From contig JABAKD010000024.1 of the NCBI GenBank assembly GCA_012845835.1, forward strand, positions 62,699 to 126,698: a DNA stretch of 64,000 bases, in the 5' to 3' direction. This document shows positions 1 to 11,100 of this stretch, piece after piece. The stretch is from Undaria pinnatifida. Lineage: Eukaryota > Sar > Phaeophyceae > Laminariales > Alariaceae. The notes under the pieces were generated by a model. The model saw nothing but the letters and a program-made list of their open reading frames with translations. It searched no databases and was not told where the DNA came from. Position numbers and translations under genes: made by a program. How positions within the stretch are numbered: position 1 is the stretch's first letter; every line of letters starts with the position of its first letter.

Positions 1-25
1 TACTGACCTGCGGGGATACGCGTAT

Positions 26-454
26 ATGGCAAAATATACCGACCATCACAGCAAGAAAAAAAGAGGCTCCTTCGTCCAAGAGCCGCCTTCCGTTCGACCA
101 ACGGCAGACTCGGCCACTTCTCAAGTAAGAGCGCGTCAGCTTGCCCTACAACGTCAAGGATCTCCGAAACAGCAGTTCGATTCCGTTTCGCAGTACACCA
201 GCAGGGCTCTCGAAATGCACAAAATAAACCGTGCGGTATCTATTTCGGTACCCAGCACCTACGCGCAACCTATGGCCTCACCACAAGCGGGAGAATGCAA
301 ACCTTCAGCGACCTCTGCTCGAAGATTTACGACTTCAGCACGGAGACCTCCTTCTAAGCTCCAACACCCTGCAGTCGCACCTACAGCTCCGGCTCGCAAG
401 ACCACCTTTGACCATCGTGACTGCCTTGTAAATTATCTCAGGCAACCTCCATGA
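26..454 (+). CDS. Unrecognised 142-codon ORF
   Basis: This open frame starts at an ATG and encodes a basic, Ser/Arg/Pro/Gln-rich product: a lysine cluster near residue 10, several SARR-type repeats near residues 98-108, and a stop after LRQPP. I recognise no domain, signal peptide or membrane segment. The composition could be a disordered tail or a terminal exon of a gene starting outside the window, but a chance ORF is equally possible. No neighbouring exon with matching splice phase was identified. No function is proposed. Confidence 0.2.
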   Translation: MAKYTDHHSKKKRGSFVQEPPSVRPTADSATSQVRARQLALQRQGSPKQQFDSVSQYTSRALEMHKINRAVSISVPSTYAQPMASPQAGECKPSATSARRFTTSARRPPSKLQHPAVAPTAPARKTTFDHRDCLVNYLRQPP

Positions 455-2129
455 TCGAAAAAATCATTGCTTTATGGAGTTCCATACAAGATTGCAGCGT
501 TTCATAAGTGGGAACAAATTAAGCCAGATTTGTTTTTCTGGCGTGTACGGTGTACGACCGAATTCTACCGTGTGCTGTTGGACTTTTCAATCACCGACAA
601 GCCGCGATATACCGAGGACAGAGAAGCACGTTACGCACTGATCAATTAGGCAATGTGCCGACAAACGATTCGTCTATTACAATTCATCTACAATACTGCA
701 ATGGACCGGAGAAGAACATGGCCGACGTACACATCGCATCACAACCTTTCTCCCCGTCTCTGTTAAATCAAGCGCTTCTTCAGCCTTCTTTTACCTTCTA
801 TACAAATGAGCTCCATCAACAGCTACCCGAACGACACTCACGTCAACAATTGGGGTCAGGCGCTGGAAATGTGGGTGCGGTTGAAATTCATACTTAAGTA
901 GAGAATATTTCCAAGTGCAGCAGTTACTTTTCAACCATATAGTTACAACTGTTCGCCAGTTACGTATTATCAGTAAAGGTGGAACTATGGGTCGTATGAA
1001 CGTACGTCAACGATCGTACAGCAATAAGCCAAGTTCTACCGGAAAATGCGTACGAGTAAATATTCCAGCATTAAGAAGTAAAGGCTCACAAAGACTGCCT
1101 ATCTTATGCTCTTCAGCGTACAATTAGTACCAGACAGTTTATCATTATGTGCGTATCCTAGGATCATATTGGAATGGCGTGGTTAACTTACAGCAGCGAC
1201 CTTTGTTTCCTGTTTGTTTTTTCTTTTTCGGGATATAGCTCGATGATGGACTATGATTACACCCATCCTAATCTATTACAAACTATCAGTATTCGTAGTT
1301 CTACGAGTATTTGTGTCTTCATTTTATTTTTTTGCGGAAGTACGAAAATAAATTAAACAAACAATTGAGTAGTGAGAAAATGCATTATTTTGTCGTGATG
1401 GACACTGGTCCACAATTTTCTTTATTTGTCTAGTATTGTTTATCTATTCGGTACGTTTCAGGAAGCGTGTTTAAAGCTCAGTAGACGTACCTTTGCGTTT
1501 TATCTTATAGGGTATTTATCGCTGGTAATTACACCAAGCGTAATTTAATACGCATCTTTCCTTGTAAGGTTTTATTTTTTTGTAAATGTGTGAATAACAT
1601 GGATTCATCCATATTGCCGCGGTTGATACACTCGACTGAATATGAGCCCCATTTGTTTTTGATTATTTTACGATTTTATCTTCCAAGTATGAGGCTTCTA
1701 TAGCAATCTCATTTTGCATTATATGGAGGCGTGTTGAGAGTATGGACCTTGGATTGAAATCTCAGTTAATGCGCAGACCGTTCGCACGAATAAGATATGC
1801 AGCTGAATCTTGCGTTGAATCTTATGTTGGATCGTCAATGGGACCTAAATGCAAAAATAAATTTGAGTATGTGAAGGTTGTCCCGTTGTCCCAACATTCT
1901 ACCGGACTACGGGCATTGTTCCGTGATGATCAAGTGGCGATGCAACCCACAATGATCACTCTCCCAGCTCTCCCTTTTCTCCCTTCTTTCCCCTCTTCTT
2001 TATCTCTCTTTGGCCTCGAGCGCCCTTTCCAAACTATCCCTTTTCTTACTTATCACAAGTGATTTCGACAGACAATTTGGTGCCACCTCTGCATCTCCTC
2101 GCATAGAAGACAGAGCCTCCACATAACCA
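455..2129. other. No gene recognised
   Basis: Only short, overlapping, AT-rich frames occur here and none resembles a known protein. No tRNA-like or terminal-repeat signature was seen. The stretch 1950-2050 is a C/T-rich run leading toward the C-rich tract downstream. Confidence 0.5.
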
Positions 2130-2153
2130 TTGTTGTTCGCAGGCTATTCACAA

Positions 2154-2415
2154 TCCCCCCTCCCCCCTTCCGCCCTCCCCCCTCCGGCCATCCTTCCTCT
2201 CCCCCTCGCCCCCCCCCCCCCGTCCCCAGCTCGCCCCTCCCCCCCCCCCCCAGCTCGCCCCTCCCCCCCTCCCCCCTACCCCCTCCCGCCCTCCCCCCCT
2301 CCCCTCTACCCCATCCCCCCGCTCCCCCCCTCCCCCCCTCCCCCCTACCCCCTCCCCCCCTCCCCCCCTCCCCCCTACCCCATCCCCCCGCTCCCCCCCT
2401 CCCCCCCTCCCCCCG
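2154..2415. repeat. C-rich (CCCCCCT/CCCCTACC) low-complexity tract
   Basis: About 260 bp of almost pure C with regularly spaced T and A, made of CCCCCTCCCCC units and a repeated block containing CCCCTACCCC. It directly abuts the 3' end of the minus-strand LINE remnant. On the minus strand it is a G-run array able to form G-quadruplexes. The frames translated across it are Pro- or Gly-rich artefacts. Confidence 0.9.
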
Positions 2416-4480
2416 GCCAGTTTGAGATGTCGACGGTGGATGGCGCTTTTACAGCCTTTGCGCGTCGCTCTGCGGCTTTGCGTCTCTCCGTTTCATGCCA
2501 ATTCCGCATGGACAACTCGGCTATCTCCTGTACTCGTCGATACCATCTGACGGCCTTCTGAGCAGCGCTTCGCCACCCTTGTTGTTTCATTCCAAAGCCT
2601 GACATATCATCCTTCAGATTATCCATCCAGCCCTTCTCTTGCCCCCCTGAGTAGCCCTTACCCCCACCAAGCTCTCCAAACATCACCCTCTGTGGCTGAC
2701 GCTCATCTTACGTACGTGATAGAAATCCTGCGAACAGTATCTTCCGTTTGCGCACTATTGCCTCTATGCTCTCGGAAGCTGTATAGGCAAGCGCGTCGGT
2801 GTACGATAGGGTGTGGTCGTCGCGTTTCTGTTTCCGACATCCGAGGCATCCGAGGAGCATGGAGTGGTGAACTCGTCGTGGTCTGTCATAGTCAGGCTTG
2901 CTTCGGCTCCACGTTATGTAACCGTAAAACAGTGTCTCAACCACCTCATTTTTCAGAAACCGCACCTGCAACCGTAAGCGCACAGCCGGGCGATAATAGA
3001 TCTCCATCTTGTACCGCTGGAAGCACGCCCAGGCCCTCTGAAGACGCCGCATTATTTCAATGCTAGGGTCTCTGTCTGCGGTGATAGCCCCGCTCGAGTA
3101 CACAAAATCGATTGTTTGTTTGTATACCTGGCGGGCTGCATTTATTGTAAACGATACCTGCCCTCCGCTTTGGTTTGCAGGCACATCATATCTGGTTTCG
3201 CCTCGGAGACCGTAAGCCCGAATGCTGAGCACGCAGTCACGATCACCGCCATCATCCTCTCATACTCTCTGATGATTGCGATACCATGCCCGCATCGTTT
3301 GCGTGCAGCATTTCCCACAATCTCCGCACCTCCTCCCCCTCCTTCACCCTCAGTCCGTCTATTTTTCATGTGCGTGAAGTGCCCTCCTTCTCGCCTTTCT
3401 CCATTCGTTGGAGCTGCACCATGTTGTCCGTGGTGGCTGCATCAGCAAGGAAGCGTTTCTCGGCCACCTGCAATACCGCCGGAAAAATCATGTTGAACAG
3501 CAGTGGCGCGAGCACGCATCTTTGCGTGAGACCTTGCCCCACGTCGAACTTATCCGAGAACTCTCCATCATCCAACCGCACGCATGCGTGCATCCCGTCG
3601 TGCAACTGGCGGATGACGGCGAGAATTCTCGGTTGCACGTCAAGCGAGCAAGGACATCACCTTGAAGGGTTCTGTCGACGGAGTCGTATGCTTTGGTGAG
3701 GTCGACAAAGCACAAGTACGAGAGGGTGTCCTTCTTCCGCGCCAGTCCCTGTAGTCGTCGTTCTACGAACATCATGTCATCTGTCGAGCGTTGGGGTCTG
3801 AACTAACACTGTTCTTCCGGCAGAATGTTCTCGCGTTCGCAATAGTCACTCAAGCGAGCCGCGATGACTTTAAGGAGTATTTTGCCGGCGTGAGCCACGA
3901 GGGAGATGCTACAACAATTGCCACATTCGGTCCGATCATTCTTCTTGTGCAGCACCTTAATCGTTGCATCTTTCCATTGCTGCAGCACTCCACCTCCCCT
4001 CCTCACAGCGACGACGATATCGCGGGACGTTCCGACAGTGTTCAATACTCCTTCGTCGGCCAAAACCTTCAAGAGCTCGGCTGGGAGACTATCGAGCCTT
4101 ACCGCCTTTCGGTTCGCCAACGCACGGCTTGCCTCCTCTACTTCGTACCTAGACGGGATATCGTCCAGTGGTCTGCACGGGGGCCACTGCTTAAGCTCAC
4201 CCGAAATGCTCGGGTCAAGGGTCATCGACTTGGTGGTAAGCAGTTTGTGAAACCACTTCACCCACCGCTCGCGGATGAGGGTATCATCCCGCAACAATCG
4301 ACCTTCCTCGTCTTTGATGTACTGCGAATTAAACGTCCTCTTCCCTTCCGCATCCATCCCCTTGAAGTGTTTGTAGAAGCTAAATTGAGCACCTTCTTGG
4401 ATACACCCTTCGAGTTGGCTGACGAAATATTCGAAGAACTTCGGTATCCCGACGCAAACGGCTCGAGAAAAACGCCCGAC
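2416..4480 (-). pseudogene. 5'-truncated, decayed non-LTR (LINE) reverse transcriptase
   Basis: Read 4480 to 2416, several frames together resemble the pol protein of a non-LTR retrotransposon. The linker ends with [12 protein letters not shown] and [11 protein letters not shown] motifs follow: [31 protein letters not shown] (the usual FxDxxKAFD) and [14 protein letters not shown] (normally GxxQGCVLSPxLF). The C-terminal region has SMLLGCLGCRKQKRDDH and ends with an Arg-rich segment. Frames are broken by an in-frame stop after EEQC near 3805 and by shifts near 3640, 3370 and 3230. The catalytic YADD box reads HAND near 3285, so the first essential aspartate is gone. The N-terminal endonuclease is absent. 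This is a dead copy; the clade was not assigned. Confidence 0.85.
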
Positions 4481-4598
4481 ACCAACGGCAGTTACCGTCG
4501 GTAGCCGACATGCGGAACAGGGTACTAGTGCAGGGGGAAGTGTACGTGACCACGAGTAATAGCCAGACACGCGGCGTTCTGGTGATCGCAGTTAATGG

Positions 4599-4770
4599 GC
4601 AAGGGTGTGCCGATCTCGGCAAACGAGTATCACACCCGGTGCATTCACCACGAAACGCCAGGTACCACAAACGGTAGCGCGCAAGGGTGTGCAGATTTCG
4701 GCCAACGAGCATTAAACCCGGTGAGAGCGGATCGAGAAAGTAGCCAGGCACCACAAACGGTCGTGATTGA
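4599..4770. repeat. Two-copy 83-bp direct tandem repeat
   Basis: The block starting GCAAGGGTGTGC at 4599 recurs at 4682 with a few substitutions. Each copy runs through a TCGGC-AACGAG segment, an ACCCGGTG segment and the shared ACCACAAACGGT motif. It lies just upstream (in minus-strand sense) of the LINE remnant. No coding function is evident. Confidence 0.75.
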
Positions 4771-4953
4771 CCACGGGTCCGCGGTTAACACGCAGAGGTA
4801 TATAGGGGCCTCAGCGAGGCACCACCCACGATTTATGCGGCTACAAGAAACCGGCCAGACACTGAAACCATTGGTAATCGACGGCGAGGGTTTATGCACG
4901 GTAATACGTTGCAGCGGTGCGAAAAAAAATAACAAGTAACCAAAGGTATTATC

Positions 4954-5275
4954 TTGTTTGTTTGTTTGTTTGTTTGTTTGTTTGTTTGTTTGTTTGTTTG
5001 TTTGTTTGTTTGTTTGTTTGTTTGTTTGTTTGTTTGTTTGTTTGTTTGTTTGTTTGTTTGTTTGTTTGTTTGTTTGTTTGTTTGTTTGTTTGTTTGTTTG
5101 TTTGTTTGTTTGTTTGTTTGTTTGTTTGTTTGTTTGCTCGTTTGTTAGTTTGATTGTTTGTTTGTTCGTTCGTTTGTTCGTTCGTTTGCTTGTTTGTTTG
5201 CTTGCTTGTTTGTGGGTTTGTTTTGCTTTGTTTTGTTTTGTTTTGTTTTGTTTTGTTTTGTTTTGTTTTGTTTTG
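4954..5275. repeat. TTTG microsatellite followed by TTTTG microsatellite
   Basis: About 45 perfect TTTG units run from 4954 to about 5135. A degenerate stretch with CTCG, GTTCG and GCTTG variants extends to about 5219, followed by about ten TTTTG units. The long Cys-Leu-Phe-Val frames across it are translation artefacts. Confidence 0.97.
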
Positions 5276-6596
5276 TATTCTGTTCTTTTTTGATTGGGGT
5301 CCTTTTAATGACCGCCGGTGTATGACTTAATTTTATGAACAGAACCCATGTGTGACGCAGGAAAATTCCAGGGATTTGCGGAATATTTACTATGATTCAG
5401 CAGGTACTGTCGGTGAAAAGGGACACGCGTCAGCTGCCGATGTCACGTTACTGACAGCCGAAACAATATTCTGCCAACACGAGGCTCGTAACGCATCACT
5501 GCTTGGGCGCAAGAACACTTGCGGTAAGAGCCAGGACACCAGCAACCCGGCATTTGCGGCAGACAGCAAAACAACACCGATTGGCCAAAGGGGCCGTAGG
5601 AGCGTCGAACTTAGGCAACGGCCCTCATCTACTATAAAATATGCTACCGACAACCGACATTTTGTAAGGTATAAATCCATGGTATGCGCCATGCATTATA
5701 ACTCATGTGGAGTTATCAAAGTGTTTGTTATACCGCGCCGGTATAAGTCGAGGAAAGCACCATGCCTCAGCGTGAGACTCCGGGGTTCTTGGGCAGCAGG
5801 TGATCGGCGGGGTCGCTGTCTACACAGGCAGACATTTGATTAGATGGGTCCGGCGGGCCACCCGTTGCGCGACACGACTTTGTCATTCTTAGTGAAGAGG
5901 GGTCAGCGTCTACATAACTTTCACCCACCCAATACGGTATATCGGTAGATAACCGGTCGAACCGAGATAGCTCCCCGAAAAGCCGAGATGCATTTTGAGG
6001 GAAAAGGACGAACCTTGAGCAAATATATATGCGCGAACCCACTCATGGTGCCCATCATGCGCGATATCTCGACGACCAGCGGCGCCCGCCAGCTTTTTAG
6101 TTGATGTGGAAAATCACATGGCCTAGCTGGGGCACCTGCGAGCGGCGAGGTGCCCGACCACGTTCATATGCTCTCCATTCTGTAGGAGGCTCTTGTGAGC
6201 AAGTCGTTGGGGCGTACGGCAGCAGCATTGACCCCAAAGAGCGGAGGGTGGAAGACGGAGACGTTAGCCGCGCGCCGCATCTGGTCGACCAAGTGCACAC
6301 AGCCCCCAACGGTGGAACAGACAACAGGGCTACACCTGCGCGACCGCAGGTGGGTTGCCACTGCCGTCGGCCGTTCAATTAGTTCCACCGCGGGCACGTC
6401 GAATTACATTTAAAATATACCAGCACAGAAGGACGTGTTGGGTGAGACAATGCCGCGCCATGGTATGTGGCAAACGACAGCCAAAAGAACACAAGGAAGT
6501 TTGGGGAGAACCACAGACCAGGGCAGGAGGTGTTATTCAACCCAGTACTTACATTGAATGGTCGGCGGCAACGTAAGAAAATGCTGTAGTAGTTCT
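5276..6596. other. No gene recognised
   Basis: Several unrelated short frames overlap on both strands, including a 163-codon plus-strand frame at 5352-5843 and paired frames at 6097-6400. None shows a recognisable motif or convincing splice context. A missing 3' part of the lipoxygenase gene was sought here on the minus strand and not found. Confidence 0.4.
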
Positions 6597-7984
6597 TCAA
6601 TTGTTGCTATTGTCTCCTCCTTCTTGATACGTGGTTTTACATTCCAGCCTTAAACTAGCCGCATCCAAGCTCCATCCCCAGTCCATCGTTGGGTCTGTCA
6701 TCTCCTCCCTCTGTGCGCTTTCTCGTTTCCTGGAGGTCTCCAAGCTGGAGTTAGAAAAACCCTTCCTCCAAATAGTGGTCCGTGCAGTCACAAAGTCGAC
6801 TTGCAGCCGACATCTTTCATCACCCCCTTCTACGCGACGGGCCCACCCCATGACACTATCTGAGAGCTGGTCGACAAATGTGCAGCCATATACCCCCAGA
6901 CGCAGAAATATTTCTTCCGCTAAAGCAGCAACTGTTTCACTCCATTCGTCAAAGGACACATATTTCGGATAAACGGAGTGTTGACTCTTGCGTGCTTTGG
7001 AGGAAGAGGCAACTGATGCATCATCAGCAGCATTTCTTCCTCGCAGACGTACCCGCACTTGAGAGTCAGCATGGGTAACGTCCAGCACGGTGGAAACGTC
7101 CGTATAGTCCTTTTTTGGAGGGCCTTTAGAACCTCCTCTCCTAACGACTCTGGCCATCCGCAGATTCCGGGCCGTAGTAGACGACTCGCCGCTCTCGAAC
7201 TCACGTGGAATTCCCAACCGTTGACCGGAGATCGCGTGGAAAAGCACTTAGTGAAGGTTTACGTACGCCCCTGCTCTGGGGCACGTGCATGTGTAGCTGG
7301 TGGCTATGTTGACTGCCTTTCAGCAGGGGTAATTAACTACCAAATTTCCTCGATCTCCACACAACGCCTCCCCAAGCCCGAAACCGCTTCTGCGAGTATC
7401 ACATCGAGTGAGTCCGTTCGGGTCGCTCGAAGACATGCCTCGGCTCCTGCCTCTTGTAGACTTCTATAGAGAGCCATAGAGAAGACTTTCGTCTCGCCCC
7501 TCCCCAGCGGATTATCAGGTCCAGGGGGGCGTGCCGCCTTCTGTAGCTCCTCCAGCAAAGACGTTTGTGCATGTTGACGGCTCTTGTTCGCCAGGCTGCC
7601 CAACGTTTGTTGAGGTTTCCGGGAATGGGTTTACAGCGTCCTACGGATCTTGACGTTTGGTGTCTGGAGGCCTCGGTGCCAGGTACCCCTCGGCACCCAG
7701 CCTCTCCTTCAACCAAGATTTCCGGGAAGGTGCCCGCCATTGCTTCCTTCGTCATCCCCCATGTACCTCTAAATTACCACAAACTGATCCCTAACTGAGC
7801 AATGATGCTCAATTCCGGAAGAACCCTCCACATTCTCCCTCTCGACGGGAGTGTGAAGTCTGCTACAGCTGCCGGCAACATCCCACCCGCGCCACCAATT
7901 GAGGCAAATATTGGCCTCGCCTCTGTCGACGGCAGCCGTAACCCTTTCACTCCCGCAGGAAATGGTGCTTGGGCCTGCTGGTAG
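6597..7984 (-). pseudogene. Broken coding region, possibly Gag-like, unrecognised
   Basis: Read 7984 to 6597, long open stretches continue in alternating frames: a Pro/Ala-rich start (QQAQAPFPAGVKG), a helical piece containing SLLEELQKAARPPG and CLRATRTDSLDVILAEA, and a 216-codon frame with VSFDEWSETVAALAEEIF and VMGWARRVEGGDERC. The mix of a proline/glutamine-rich head, a helical middle and a basic tail fits a Gag-type polyprotein, but no zinc knuckle or enzyme domain is present, so this is inference. Frameshifts near 7600 and 7250 imply decay. It lies immediately 3' of the last recognisable lipoxygenase exon and may have replaced or interrupted the rest of that gene. Confidence 0.35.
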
Positions 7985-8155
7985 GGATTAAGGGGAGGCT
8001 GACTATCCGGGTGCCCTTACTAAAACTACGACATTGTTTGCACCAATACTGCTACCTCCTACATCGAAGCACGCCTACACAAACGAAAATGCACTCTGTA
8101 TGAGCATCGGCAGATTTTCATCTATGCGGGAACGGTGGTTTGGCGTCTGGCTTAC

Positions 8156-11100
8156 CTCGAGCAGCTCATGGTCGACGACGAACAACTTGCCGGCAGCCAG
8201 GAGTGAGTCCACATTGGCTTTGAGTCCCTGAAAAAAAAGAGTATGTTCATGAAGGAAAAGGAAACGAACGGGCCGAACACGTTTACGGCAAAACATTCAC
8301 AAGTAGAGAACGGGGGGATCGGGACAGAGCGGAAATGCAAGTTTGCTTTACGATTGAAGCAACAAACCTATTGGGCAATCAGAACTTAATGCTTCCATGC
8401 GATGTATGTATAGTTTCGTACAGAGGCCATTAAAATCTGAGGTGGTCGCTGACAAGATTCAAAGTAGCACCTCACCTGGAACAAACACACACACCTCCCC
8501 ACACGACTAATGCCACTAGTTTTGCGTCGATATGCCGTTTTCAAATTGTCAACCACCAATAAATGTCGCATGGTAACATAGAGGTACCGAAGTTTTCTCT
8601 GATCGAAAGGTCTCCTCGACTGAAGAACTACCTAATATCGTTGGTCATACCAAACCTCGATGTACATATATGCCACGGATTGTTTCATTAGGGTGCACTC
8701 GCGTTTGCACCAAGTTGTGTTATGCGTTATAGTCTAGGTATAGAGCCCCTCAACCTGGGAGGATGACGAAAACATGGTATTGTGAATACTTTTGTAGTAC
8801 CGGATCATGTGTTCTAGAATCCGCACGAATTTCTTTCTGCTCGTCGAAATCCCTGCTGTTGACCACAACAATCGTTTGATGCACCACATCTTGGTAGTGG
8901 TACTTCTTCAGGTAAAGATTCGGTGGGAGAGCCCGTCTCTGCTTGAGATGGACCTGCTCTCTCACCTCGTAGGCAGGGTCAGCATCCAGCACCGTCAGCT
9001 TGGCGCGCGTGGCGGCTGATGCTTTCTTGATCACGACGCAGTTAGCACCTGCTTTTCAAACGTTCGTATACAACCATCAAACACCAACAATTCACTTACA
9101 TAATTCGCAAACATCAACGGACAGAGTAGGCTAAGCGGGAGATGGGTGCATAGAGGTTGTTTACCGTTGTTGTTGAGCGACTGTCGCTTTCATCACTGTG
9201 CAGTCGCACTCGAACGTAGCAATCGCGTAAGATAGGAATATAAATACAAAGACTACGACTTGGTTGTTTACTTTCCTGCCCATCGTTTTGTGACACTTCC
9301 AAGTAGATTAAGCCAAACCCTATGGGTGAAGTTCTGATGGAGTTGAGACAGACATGTCACAGGTGTATACAGCACGATGAAACGTCAACCTCCGTCCCGC
9401 CGTCGTACTCACCCTGTAGGCGGAGCCTTGCAAACGTGTCATCATCTTCCCAGTCGACTATTGCGTTGGGGGCCTTGATAGGGAAGGCGTGGAGGTCCTC
9501 GTAGGAATCGATGTCGGTGGCCTGGCAACCAGGCGGACATGCAATAAGAAGGCGCAAATCTTGAACCATAAAACGTATTTGATTGAGTGATTGTTGTCAT
9601 TAAAAAGCGAAGCAGCCGAACACACCGCACGCTGCAGTCGAGCAAGCACCATGGACGCCACTAACTTCCAAAAAAACGTCACAGGTGTCAATGGTGACAG
9701 CAAGCCCGAAGCGGTAGCCTAAACAACATCGCCACAAATAACCGCGAACAACTTGACCCACCAAAGAAAACTAGAAAATATATACTCCGATTCACCCAGT
9801 CACCAGTACCTACCCTCTCGAGGGCAACGTTCTCCTTGAAGAGGTCTTGTATGCCTAGGAAAAAGTTATTGGCGTTTTCGGGGCTGGACAAAGCCTCGAC
9901 GATCTCGCCAAAACCAATCGTCCCTCTGGGGTGTTTTTACGGCGGGAACAGCAGTAACGTAGCGATGCGAGGGAGGAAGTTAACGTATGACGCATACAGT
10001 TGTGACCAGTATCGAGGTATATTGTAACACTATGTATTATACTGCTGCATCTAGTATATTCCAGAAAGGCCACCCTAACCTTGTTCTATCACGGCACGCT
10101 AATCGACTTCCGACCAATCGGGTGAGGGAGTCACTCGATCGACGGCAATTAATGACTCATACTACAAGAGGAGTCGCTCGATATACCGGTGTGCACGAAA
10201 GGCAGGATGCCACCGCCAACCTTCTCCCTTCGCGCAACTGCCACTCTCTTAAAGAAAGGAGTTGTGCAAAGCATTATTCTCTATTGTCCGCATATGTCCA
10301 GACAGGGGACGCTGCATGACTTCTTGTTTGCGGCAGATATTCCGCAAACTAAAAAATAACTGTAGAAAATGGAATGTGTAATGTCTACCTAAGCTACACA
10401 CAGTCGGGTTCGATGCACGCCGGCTCCTTCCCCTTTCGCAGTGGGCGGAGAAATAGCAGCTTCAAGAGACGAATGCTGCGACAGAGATAGCACGTTAAGA
10501 CCAAGATTCTTCTGGCTGACAGCGCTACTGAACAAACATACTACAGTACCCAATATTGTTGGAATATCATGTACGAGGTTTTTCAGTGATAGTCGTTACA
10601 TGTGTAGGCCCTGGGATTGCTATCGGGTTACGCGTACACTTTTTAAGAACTCGTCTTTTTCGCAATAGAGAGCAGTAGATCCCCTCAGGCGAGGATCTCA
10701 GAAGAGCTCAAAAACATTGGGTATACCCCTACCGTTGTGTGTCTATAAACATTTAGAATACTACACTTGTTAGCGGGGGGTGGACAGTGGGCGACCTTGA
10801 AGACTTGTATACAGCGTGTATGTCAAAACCATACGGGAGTATGACGTTGGATCGAACAAGAAACGACGGAGCTCAATAATGCCGATAATATGTTGCTGCA
10901 TATCATGACACCTAACAAGCACAGCAATGGAGGAAGGCTGAGATTAGGAGGGCAATCCAAAATATAGGAACCTTTATACTCCATTTGTAGACCGCACCCA
11001 TATCTAGATAATTATTTTACCTGAGCCGGCATTCCTTTCCATATTTTGTGTCTCTAACCGTTCATGCTAACGCTGGGGCTGGAGGGACACACCTTACGGT

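Noticed and set aside
2130-2561. Proline-rich protein frame
   Set aside because: It is made by the C-rich tract; the real signal here is the minus-strand LINE end.
4917-5293. Cys-Leu-Phe-Val repeat protein
   Set aside because: It is translated from the TTTG microsatellite; all frames are open because the repeat lacks stops.
5352-5843. 163-codon plus-strand ORF
   Set aside because: There is no recognisable motif, splice context or compositional signal; an antisense frame of 100 codons overlaps it.
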